The notes under the pieces: model-generated
What the model was told of the DNA's origin: nothing
Databases searched by the model: none
Seen by the model: only the letters and a program-made list of their open reading frames with translations
Made by a program: the position numbers and the translations under genes
Source of the DNA: Hericium rajendrae
Taxonomy: Eukaryota; Basidiomycota; Agaricomycetes; Russulales; Hericiaceae
NCBI GenBank assembly: GCA_033439255.1
Contig: CM065886.1
Coordinates: 1,364,001-1,428,000 of the forward strand
Direction of reading: 5' to 3'
Length of the DNA stretch: 64,000 bases
Shown: positions 34,871-43,614 of the stretch, piece after piece
How positions within the stretch are numbered: the stretch's first letter is position 1
Layout: the number at the start of each line of letters is the position of its first letter

Positions 34871-34940
34871 CCTTTCAGGTAGTACTTCCATCCCGCCATA
34901 TTAGCGGCCATACCCTCCTGCTGCCAAGTCGAAGGTGCCC

Positions 34941-35090
34941 GATCCTCTGAGGTTGGTCTCTGAGGATGGTGCCTCAGATTATGGTAATAATCCCTTCCGA
35001 TATCTCCTCGAGCGACGATTCCTCCTGCGTCAACGCAACGTCGCACATGCCCCATCCTCCGAGGCCAGTCTCCGAGGACGGTGCCTCTTA
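34941..35090 (+). repeat. Two-unit local duplication
   Basis: The segment ATCCTCTGAGGTTGGTCTCT... at 34942-34975 recurs as ATCCTCCGAGGCCAGTCTCC... at 35054-35087, spaced 112 bases, both followed by GGTGCCTC. A weaker third match (CTCTGAAGCCAGTC) is near 35150. Each unit has a short internal inverted repeat (ATCCTC/GAGGAT). Confidence 0.65.
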
Positions 35091-35736
35091 GAGTCATCCC
35101 CCATCGATACCCCCTCCTTGCTGCGCCAACGGTTCACACGTGCACCGTTCTCTGAAGCCAGTCTATACCCTCCCGTTGGGCGTTATTTTGGGTCTCGCCT
35201 CTCCTCGCACGCATTTGCGAGGTTTCTTCTCAGAACTCAGCTAGGCTCTCTGAATCAACACTGGTTCTCGGCTATTGTTCGACCCGTTGGGTGTGCTATT
35301 GTTCTTTTGTTATCCCATCGTTCGAATTTGCCACTCCGTGAAAGTTACTTATAGGGGTCGATACCTCTCGCCTACTGCTTTCTCATCTTCTCTTCCCCGT
35401 TCTGCGAGACTCCTACTTGTAAGCTCACTGTCTTCGGTCGATGCGACGATTCACTTTCGCTTGTCTGTGGTTCATTGACGTCCTATTCTGTGTTTTCCAG
35501 GAATTGAAGAACCGGTCGCCTCAGCTCATCTCAGCATCGCAGTAGGTTTCTATGCCCCTTTTACCGTTTCAGTACGGCCGACCTTCATTGTTAAGTTTTT
35601 ATTTTTTTTTATTTTTTTTCGTGGTCTTTTCAAGACACAGATCGCTACTCTTGAGACCCTTGACCTAAGTGACCTGTACGTCCTGTCGCTGCAAAAGGCA
35701 CACATTGTCTCCTTCTAACTCTACTTCTCAGTAACT

Positions 35737-36216
35737 ATGCCTCAGCAACCAAGCCGGTTCACAAACGATGTATATGCCGAGTTCCCCGATGATAGCACAA
35801 CCAAACTAGTGGAACTTCAGGCCGCCGGGTTGTCCTATGCTGGCATCGGAGATCGACACGTCCTTCTCTCGTGGAGCAACGGTGAAGAAGACGGAGACCC
35901 TGTCACGCAGATCGTCCAACTCTCCGGTCAAGCGGGCAACTATGCATTTTACTCCCCGCATGCGAAGAAGTGCGGAAGTGAAATCAGGTTGCTGGACACG
36001 TTCTATCCCCTCGGCAATTTCACTCGCGCACAGCGTGACAGAATCCTGGAGCTCGCGGATGCTGTCAATTTCAAGAGGACTTCTACCGTCAACAGCTGCC
36101 GGACGTGGACGAGGGATTTGTTGGAGGCAATGGTGAACGAAGGGCTGTTGTCGCAGAACACGTTTCAACAAATCGACCAGGCGGTTCCTCTTCTGCAACG
36201 CGTTCCGGAAGTTTGA
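35737..36216 (+). CDS. 159-residue hypothetical protein, fungal expanded family
   Basis: A single-exon frame starting MPQQPSRFTNDVYAEFPDD. Internal motifs are GLSYAGIGDRHVLLSWSNGE, VQLSGQAGNYAFYSP, STVNSCRTWTRDLLEAMVNE and an end PLLQRVPEV. From memory of basidiomycete proteomes, small proteins with the CRTWTRDLL and VPLLQRVPE blocks occur in many copies per genome; this is recollection, not a search. No signal peptide, membrane helix or known catalytic motif. Lying in a repeat-rich island fits a recently duplicated accessory gene. Function unknown. Confidence 0.75.
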   Translation: MPQQPSRFTNDVYAEFPDDSTTKLVELQAAGLSYAGIGDRHVLLSWSNGEEDGDPVTQIVQLSGQAGNYAFYSPHAKKCGSEIRLLDTFYPLGNFTRAQRDRILELADAVNFKRTSTVNSCRTWTRDLLEAMVNEGLLSQNTFQQIDQAVPLLQRVPEV

Positions 36217-36856
36217 CCCCACTTAATAAGTATGTAGTCTCCCTTTTGTGATCCATTGCCATGACGGTTGAAATATTCATCGTACGATATCACAGGTTCC
36301 ATGGCTGCGTGCCGTATCTTGATGATTTCCGCTCCTCTGATTGGAATAGCATGTTTGTTTGTGTACAATGATATAAGATGTGACGTGGTATTTCTGCACT
36401 CTTCACTGCATGCCTTGGTGGACTGAGTTATAGTGGAAAGTCAGATGCATTGATCCTCGCTTGACGCGTCTCGGTGTGAGACGCGAGCCGTCACTTTCGG
36501 TCACGGCTGCATCGTATACCACTTGCCTGTCACGCAGCTGAGTTCCTGGCAAAGACCGCATTCGTGTCCCTCTACTTCTTGTTACATGTATTGAGACGGT
36601 ACCAGTGGAGGCTGACCCGTGAGGCGCCGCTTTCCTTTAAGCCACAAAGCGTTCGGTGTACTGATATTTTGGGCAAGTTCAAGCACATACTCGTGTAGAA
36701 TCAAACTTATCAAATCCAAAGGGGTACATATGCGTTATGAATAGAAATGCCTTGTCAGGGTATACACATGTCCGTCCATGTTTTTCCCAGTTCCTCGAGT
36801 CTCGACCATACAGTTCCAGTTATCCAGTCATATCGCTGTACAACTTGTCCGTATCA
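36217..36856. other. Intergenic region with repeat copy B
   Basis: 640 bases of 3' sequence between two convergent genes. Dispersed copy B occupies 36459-36638. Nothing else is recognised. Confidence 0.5.
36459..36638 (+). repeat. Dispersed repeat, copy B
   Basis: About 180 bases. The left hairpin is perfect here: GCGTCTC GGTGT GAGACGC. The internal blocks GAGCCGTCACTTTCGGTCAC, CTTGCCTGTCACGCAGCTGA and TTCCTGGCAAAGACC and the distal GAGGCTGACCCGTGAGGC match copy A. B is shorter because about 50 bases between the TTGTTA block and the distal block are missing relative to A. Confidence 0.85.
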
Positions 36857-37753
36857 TCAGAAGAAGTCAATTAGCATCGTCATCAGCTTGTGCCATGCCT
36901 CTATCTCAGGCTGACGACGCTCCCCGGGAAAGACAAGCTTCAACACCTGATCCCATCCAGGCGACGAGCAGCGCGGATCGTGCATGGAGCAATACTCCCA
37001 ATACGCCGGCCAAAATCCAGCTTCCGCCCAATCGATGATCCCAGTGATGGTCGACCCGTTGACAATGATGTTCTGCGGAACCAAGTCCGCATGAGCAAAT
37101 CGTATGGGGGCATGACGAGGGAATTTAGATAGCAGGGCATCGGTGAACGACTCAGTGCAGGTCTGACTCTGAACGAGGAGGTAACGATATGCGTCTATCA
37201 ACTCGAAAACGGAGGTGAATGCGTGAGTGGGGGGGAATGAGTCGGCGACGTATGAATTGCGATATGGTCCTCCGGTGACGGAGCCGAGTGTTTTGGGGCG
37301 AATGGTAGCCATCTCGGCAAGGATTTGTCGAAGTTGCTCGGCGACGTGGTTCAGCTCGGCAGGTGTCATGGCGTCTATGACGTTGTTGAGTGAGACGCCG
37401 GGACACTGCTGCATGCAGATATACCAAACGCCGACCGGACGACCTGGGACGGCGCGCCCACGAGGGGTACCTCGACGAAGTGAAGGGTGGTGGAGGATTT
37501 GAGGGATGGGGAACGAGAAGTGCTTGTGAGCGTATCTCATTGCACAGACCTCTTCCGCGAAATCGCCTTTGTACTTGATCAGCACGCCAGGAGCAGGTTG
37601 AACCACTCCTCTCTGGTAGCGGCCATCCTGAACAGGGTGCGTGCGTAGGAGTTCATTTAATTCTTCGTAGGACTTCGGGATCCATAAAGAAGGAGGCGGT
37701 GCTTTACGCTGAGAGTGAGACTTTGAGTGCATGCCAGGGACTTTAGAAGCCAT
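36857..37753 (-). CDS. APH-family (aminoglycoside phosphotransferase-like) protein
   Basis: An intronless frame of 298 residues from MASKVPGMHSKSHSQRK. It shows the eukaryotic-like kinase fold of the APH/choline-kinase group: an N-lobe with GVLIKYKGDFAEEVCAMRYA, a hinge WYICMQQCPGVSLNNVI, the catalytic Brenner-type motif FAHADLVPQNIIVNG and the metal-binding TGIIDWAEAGFWPAYWEY. Such genes are numerous in Agaricomycetes; substrates are mostly unknown and antibiotic resistance should not be assumed. The frame is open upstream to 37885, but the Met at 37753 starts the conserved part. Copies B and C of the dispersed repeat lie on either side. Confidence 0.88.
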   Translation of the reverse strand: MASKVPGMHSKSHSQRKAPPPSLWIPKSYEELNELLRTHPVQDGRYQRGVVQPAPGVLIKYKGDFAEEVCAMRYAHKHFSFPIPQILHHPSLRRGTPRGRAVPGRPVGVWYICMQQCPGVSLNNVIDAMTPAELNHVAEQLRQILAEMATIRPKTLGSVTGGPYRNSYVADSFPPTHAFTSVFELIDAYRYLLVQSQTCTESFTDALLSKFPRHAPIRFAHADLVPQNIIVNGSTITGIIDWAEAGFWPAYWEYCSMHDPRCSSPGWDQVLKLVFPGERRQPEIEAWHKLMTMLIDFF

Positions 37754-38527
37754 GATGAGTGCTAAGAAACTTGGAGAGCGGGAGATAACGTGAACGCATT
37801 CACTAGGCTGACTCGGATGGTTGAGAAGGTTGAAAGAGCCACTGGTCAACAACGGCGCCAGAACACGGTTTCGTCTTGGGGTCAATTACGGCTACTCGCC
37901 TCGACTTCTTTGTTCGATGCTCTTGTGCCAGATGAGGCGATCCTGAGGCACGACGCTTGGTGCACACTGCATACTGTAGTCTGTGTAGACCCTCGCTCGA
38001 CGCGTCTCGGTGTGACCGTCGAGACGCGAGACGTCACTTGCGGTCACGGCGGCATCACATACAGCCTGTCACGCAACTAGGTTCCTGAATCCTGGCAGCA
38101 GACGACGACGTCGAGGCCGCCGTATTGAGCTTCCTATGCTTCCCTCGTCCACGACGTGTGCTACAAGCCCCCGTTACGGTGACCTTTTCCCAATGACCAC
38201 GATCTCTTCCCAGAATCCCGGCTTCCTCGAGGTTCCTCCGAGCTTCGCATCCATCACAAGGCCGCGCAGCGCGCGGCATTAAGCTTTCCACTGTTCTCCA
38301 CGACGGTCCGGAACTACAATGCGCATGTTGCATAGTATATCCAGTATTCGTGGTCGTCACGCGGCAGCATCTCCAAGTCAGTAGGCCCTACGCGGTGCTT
38401 TCCAACCGATGAGCGCTGATGAGCGCACTAAATGCTCATAGCCCCGTTGGTGTCATGACGGCCCGCCCACATGTCTATTCCTTTAAATGCCAACGCAGTA
38501 CGGCGAGCTTGATTCCCTAGACCTAAG
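37754..38527. promoter_or_regulatory. Divergent promoter region, APH / GH51, with repeat copy C
   Basis: 774 bases between divergent start codons. Dispersed copy C occupies 37995-38098. A TTTAAAT element at 38482-38488, about 40 bases before the GH51 ATG, may be its TATA equivalent. Confidence 0.45.
37995..38098 (+). repeat. Dispersed repeat, copy C (partial)
   Basis: About 100 bases matching the left half of copies A and B. The hairpin arms GCGTCTC/GAGACGC are kept with a longer loop. Then come GACGTCACTTGCGGTCACGG, CAGCCTGTCACGCAACTAG and TTCCTGGCA. The distal block is absent. It is more diverged than A and B, suggesting an older copy. Confidence 0.75.
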
Positions 38528-41500
38528 ATGATTTCTTTCTTCCGTGCACTCGTACCCGTTCTACTACTAATAAGCCCTCGAATCGCCAACGCCCAGACTA
38601 CTACGGTGGTCGTCAATGGCACTGCCAGTCATGCTATTCCCTCCACTTTGTGTATGCCCGTTTCCCTTTGTGATGCATGATATACTGATAGTTCCGGAAG
38701 GGGGTCTCATGTTTGAGGTATCTTGCATTATTGTAATACATTGAACAAGTTAACTGATCCTCTGGCAACTTTCCAGGATATTAGCGTAAGTTCTTTCGAA
38801 TATCACTAGCTGAATACCGCTGCTCACCCTGTTTACAGCACGTAAATATACTTCCTTAAACTCCCAGTAACTTCATTCATATATGCAATCCCTGGTGCGC
38901 CATAGAGTGGTGACGGTGGCCTGTACGGAGAATGTATGTAGTCTCCGACATTGTGACTCACAGCTTTTTCATCTTTATTGGCAGTGCTACAGAATTGCGC
39001 TTTTCAGCAAGTGACCCCAAGTAGGTGGTCCAGCAGAATGAGATTAACATGCGCAAGCTGAGCTGCGAACGATCGTTAGATACGCCAGATGCCCTGAACG
39101 CATGGCACCCGATTAACTCTGATATTTCTGTCATCGCGGAGTCCACGCCACTGTCCTCTGCGCTCCCTAATGCCTTACAACTGACGGTGCCAGCGAATGC
39201 AACAGGGCAAGTTGGCGTGGGTAACGAAGGATTCTGGGGTACATGACCTATGTTTGTCCACCGCGTTGAATCTAGCTCACACTCACAAATTGCAGGCATC
39301 GCCGTCAATTCATCCTGGACCTACAAGGCCTCCCTCTACTACCGCTTCCCATCCACCGTCCCGCGCTCCTCGCCAAGACTGACCCTCTCGCTCGCATCCA
39401 GCACAGGGGCCACCTTCGCTAGCAACTCCACGATTCTGAAGCCATCGACAAACTGGGCGCAGGTTAATATGACGCTGAAGCCGTCGCGCTCTGCTCCGAA
39501 CACCGCGAACAACTTTACGGTCACATTCGACGCTGCGGAGCTCGCAGGCGCAACCGTCAATTTCGCCCTGTTCAGCTTGTTCCCGCCGACGTTCAAGGGC
39601 CAGGCTAATGGTATGAGGACAGACATCGCTGAAGTCAGTGTTGCTAGAAATATCAAGTCGAAGCGATGTTGACTAGTGAATGAACAGGCCTTGCAAGAAA
39701 TCGGGCCGGCTTTCTTCAGGTTCCCCGGTGGTAATAACCTTGTGCGTTGTCGACTTATTGCTCTATGTTGTTAGCCCGCTCATCATGCCGTTTAGGAGGT
39801 ACCAGTTCCCACAATATCCCTGCATTTTGATATTCACGTAGCCCTTGCTAGGGCCAAACCGTCGCCACTCGCTGGCAATGGAACGTCACCGTTGGTCCGC
39901 TCACATCTAGACCAGGACGCATCGGCGACTGGGGATACGCCAACACCGAGTACGCATATCTTCTTTCCTTTGCATGTGAATTCCCTAAATCGCCCCAGTG
40001 GCTTGGGTTTGCTTGAGTACCTCTTGTGGATTGAGGCGATGGGCATGCAGTCTATCATGGCTGTATGGTCGGGCTATGCCTTGGGAGGAACGAATCTGCC
40101 AGAGAACGAGCTCGCGCCGTACATCGAGCAGGCGAGGCAGCAGGTATGTCGATTTAAGTCTCTTGACGCGGCCGTTTGAACTGCCGACTACGCATGCATT
40201 CCCAGATCGAGTTCGTGGTAGGTAATAGCTCAACGGAAGCCGGTAAGTTTGGAGTTTGGCGTTTTTATGAGGTTGCTGTTGAATACACGTCATTAACAGG
40301 CGCTCTGCGGGCCTCACTCGGTCGTCCGGAGCCGTTTGAGCTGAACTTCGTCGAGGTCGGAAATGAGGTTTGATTTTCTTGGCCCACTGTCCGTCTTAAT
40401 ATACTAAAAGCAGGACTCTGCAGGATTTCTTCGCAGCGCAGACGTGACGTTCTTTGTTCTTTCCCACTGAACATTTCACACTCATACAACGTTGTGAACA
40501 GATATCCCTACCGCTGGCGCGACTTCGTCGGCAACCTGTCTGCATCATTCCCTGACATCCGTTCGTTTTATCCGCTTTGTTGTCCAGTTTTCTATTCCGA
40601 TTTATGCTACTCTTTTACGCCAGGTTTCATCGCAACTACGGATGCATGGACCCCGCTCCTGGATCCAGTCCCCCAGTCATATGACGTGCACGTCTATCAA
40701 ACCCCCAGTGAGCTTTGTTCTCTTTATCGCTAGCCAGGCTCACTCACTATCGGAGGGTCTCAGGCTGGTTTGCGGAGAACAGCTTTTACTACGATGCATT
40801 TGAGGTGAGAGAAGTCAGATTTGCATTTTCACCATCGTGCTGACCACGACTAGCGCAACGGCACGACTTACTTCGAGGTACGCTCATCTTACTCGACCAC
40901 TGGATAGCTGTTCACATGTCGTGGGGCTCCTGTTGTAGGGCGAGTACGCTGCCATTTCGACGAACGCGAATGACATATTCGGCACGCCGGCGGACGGACG
41001 GCTCACATTCCCGACGATGGCAGGTAAGATGCTGGACAGGACAGCAGGGCGATGGGGAGTGAAAGATTGACACCACTCTTACTAGGATCAGCGGGCGAGG
41101 CTGCATTCATGACGGGTCTCGAGCGCAACAGCGACATCGTGTTCGCAGCGAGCTATGCGCCTCTGCTTGCTGTGGGTGTCTTGGCTGCTTCCTTTAGAGC
41201 ACCGAGCTGACTGCAACTTGCATACATGTCTAGCATGTGAACAACTCCCAATGGGTGTGTATCTGACTCTAGTCATGACGCTTTGGCGCGCTAACGCAAT
41301 TGAAGCAGACGCCGAATCTCATTAACTTCGAGTCAGGAATTCTAGTTTAAACGGGCTGATAAATACTCATGAGTGGATATTTGCAGTGCGGGCGCTGTAT
41401 ACAGGTCGACGAGCTTCTACGTTCAGAAGGTGGGTCATCCAGCCATGTATCCGTGCACGCTAGCTCTGACATGCTCTTCTATCCAGCTATTCAGCTTGAA

Positions 41501-41881
41501 CCGCGGGGACGAATACCTGCCGAGCACCCTCCCAAGCGCGGACGGCACGCTGTTCTGGTCCGTCGCTCGACGCACTTCTCCGCGCGAAGTCATCATCAAG
41601 GTGCGCACTCTCACCGTCTCAGTCTACACCGTCTCACCTAATGCACGGACGCGCAGATCTCCAACACGGCTGCAACTCCCGCCCCGATGGCGTTCCAGCT
41701 CCCATTCGCAGTGCAGTCCTCCGGCACGGCGCAGGTGCTCAGCGGCGCGCAGAACGCGAGCAACACGCCGGAGACGCCGGACCTCGTCGTGCCAAAGACG
41801 AGCACGATCCGGACGGGCAAGAGCTTCAACTTCACAGCTGAGGGCTTCAGCGTGAACGTGCTGACCGTGCCCCTTGCATAA
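38528..41881 (+). CDS. Secreted GH51 alpha-L-arabinofuranosidase
   Basis: Cleaves terminal alpha-L-arabinose from arabinan and arabinoxylan in plant cell walls. A signal peptide is visible (MISFFRALVPVLLLISPRIA-NAQ). Conserved: a WGLMFEDISHSGDGGLYGEL core assembled from several tiny exons, NCAFQ, EGFWG-like and carbohydrate-binding beta strands (ATFASNSTILKPSTNWAQVN), IGPAFFRFPGGNNL, TRWQWNVTVGPLTSRPGRIG, LGLLEYLLWIEAMGMQSIMA, the acid/base FELNFVEVGNE, YRWRDFVGNL, the nucleophile region YFEGEYAAIS, and a C-terminal beta domain. It is very intron-rich (well over a dozen introns), including a 9-nt exon (38777-38785) and a 3-nt exon (38839-38841). Several Asn-x-Ser/Thr sites fit a secreted glycoprotein. 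Confidence 0.94.
38777..38841 (+). other. GH51 microexon cluster (9-nt and 3-nt exons)
   Basis: Exon GATATTAGC (38777-38785) is flanked by ..TTTCCAG and GTAAGT. The 53-base intron after it ends TTTACAG at 38838. The next exon is only CAC (38839-38841), followed by GTAAAT and a 64-base intron ending CCATAG at 38905. The reading E-D-I-S-H-S-G-D-G-G reproduces the conserved GH51 motif, with His exactly where the 3-nt exon supplies it. Skipping the 3-nt exon keeps frame and merely deletes His. Confidence 0.7.
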
Positions 41882-41954
41882 CTATGTAACGACATGTGTG
41901 TATGAGTACATGCTTGATTGCGGAATGACGAGATGGTAGCAATGTGGAAGTGGA

Positions 41955-43333
41955 TCAGGTAGAGAGGGCCGCGATCTCCTTGCGCATGATATCGCGCAGC
42001 TTCTCCTCCTTCTCTATGAATATCTTCAGTGCGTCGTCGAGCTTGCGCGTGCTCTCGGTGTCGGCGGCCAATGCCTCGCGGAGCTGCGCACCGCCGTTCG
42101 CGAGGTAGGACGTCGTGCTGGGTGCTGAATGTACCCACCCCTGTTCAGCGTTTGGAATGGGCATGAGATGGTGAGCTTACTCTGTGGTCCGGTGCCCTGC
42201 GCAGGCGTTGCAGGGTGGGATGCGGGCGCGGGGAGGGCAGCGAGTTTGTCGAGGATGGCGCCGGAGAGGGTGATGTGGTTGATGCCTAGGGATGCGAGTC
42301 CTTCAACCTGGCACGGCATTTCAGCATGAACATGGGGGTATGGGTCGGGTGGGACTTACTTCAGCTGCTGTGACGAGACTTGACAGCAGAGGGCCACGGG
42401 TCAGCGAAAGATCGCGCGTATGCATGTAGCACGACAGACTTACCTCGCTGGCATGACCAGCGTCTTCGACCCGATTTGCTTGTAAACATTTAGGATGTCC
42501 GTGATGACGAGGGACATCGGGTGTTCTCTCGCAGGGTCTTTGTATTCCTTCCAGACAGAAGGCTCGAAGTGAACTCGGAGTTCTATGAATATAAGCATCA
42601 GCCTTGGGCGGGTGGGGAGTTGGGCTCATGGGTTAGAATTACCATTAAAGTATGGCGCGATGTAAAGGCATCCTGCTTCGGAAGCTGCCTCTGCTTGCGC
42701 GACGGAGAAGAGACACGTTGCAAGCGTCCGGATGCCCGTCTTCTCGAGGTACTGACATGCGACGATCGCCTCGGGTGTGGCTGGGATCTTGATGCAAACT
42801 CGGGACCTTCATACCAGACTCAGTCAAAGGCGGATAGAAGAAACAGATCGTATTCACCTCGGAATGCCATGTGCCTCGAATGTGGCGACGAGCCGTTTCG
42901 CGTGGGCGATGGTCGCCTCCGTGTCGTAGGCTAGGAGGGGAGATGTCTGTGCATGGAGCCTGCCTGTGAGATATGGAAGCACGGCCTTGCCCAATAGAAC
43001 AGTCTATTAGAGATGATAAAAATTGGTCAAAGGTCAGCATAGGCAGCATTTAAAGCGCACGAAGTGATCGATGGCATCGTCAGGAATGTGTGGCTCTGTG
43101 CGCTCTACGAGGTCTCCGCCTGAGGGGAGTGCCGCTTTGACCGCGGCTTTGATCAGGCCTGCGCGATCGGGGCGGGTTGCCTCGCCGTAGGCAATCGCCT
43201 GGTTGGAGGTCATGTCGCTGAATTGCTGGCCGGATGCGATGTCGGTGTGCCGCGCGGCGACATCGGGGTCCATCGAGTCGACATCGACGACGACGCGGGC
43301 GCGGATATCAGAGAGGAGGTTTGCAGCGGGCAT
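41955..43333 (-). CDS. Transaldolase-family protein
   Basis: Class I aldolase fold of the transaldolase family, cytosolic, non-oxidative pentose phosphate metabolism. It starts MPAANLLSDIRARVVVDVDS with the family Asp in DVDSMDP, then FSDMTSNQAIAYGEATRP, YLTGRLHAQTSPLLAYDTEA, the Schiff-base lysine in RVCIKIPATPEAIVACQYLE, TLATCLFSVAQAEAASEAGC, YIAPYFN joined to ELRVHF, and VEGLASLGINHITLSGAIL, with a C-terminal helical tail KIFIEKEEKLRDIMRKEIAA. About five introns. It differs from the standard yeast Tal1 sequence, so it is a paralogue type rather than the housekeeping enzyme. It is convergent with the GH51 gene, only 73 bases apart. Confidence 0.9.
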
Positions 43334-43614
43334 AGTAGATGTAAGACAAGTAGTAAAGGGAAAGATTCGTGGTATCCAGCTGTGTCAGACGTAGATATAT
43401 AGTCGCGCAGGGTGATTGCGTACAAGGTCGCGACAAGCGCGCGCGGGCCCGCGGAGGACAATAGCCACGCGACACGGTCACGCGGCACTGAGACGTCACG
43501 TGATGACCTGAACGCGTTGTTGCCTGCAGGCGAGTTCCTCTTGTCTGTCTCTTCCCCTTCCGCTACACCTTGTGTTTTGTTGCATGCTATCTTCTTCTTT
43601 TCCTTCTTGATTTC
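43334..43614. promoter_or_regulatory. Divergent promoter region, transaldolase-like / nuclear protein
   Basis: 281 bases between divergent starts. T/C-rich leader before the plus-strand ATG (43580-43612). No TATA box is clear. Confidence 0.4.

Larger units (their letters stand above)
34515..35736. other. Repeat-bearing intergenic region
   Basis: 1.2 kb between the MUTYH start and the 159-residue gene. It contains dispersed copy A and the local duplication. The right half is CT-rich with a T-run (35598-35620, ATTTTTTTTTATTTTTTTT) shortly before the plus-strand gene, likely its promoter. A 180-codon minus-strand frame over the repeat (34555-35097) is judged spurious. Confidence 0.5.

Noticed and set aside
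34555-35097. 180-codon minus-strand frame upstream of MUTYH
   Set aside because: It runs through dispersed repeat copy A and the local duplication, which have no coding signal.
36857-37753. Reading the APH gene as an antibiotic-resistance gene
   Set aside because: The fold is shared by many fungal small-molecule kinases of unknown substrate; nothing in the sequence points to aminoglycosides.
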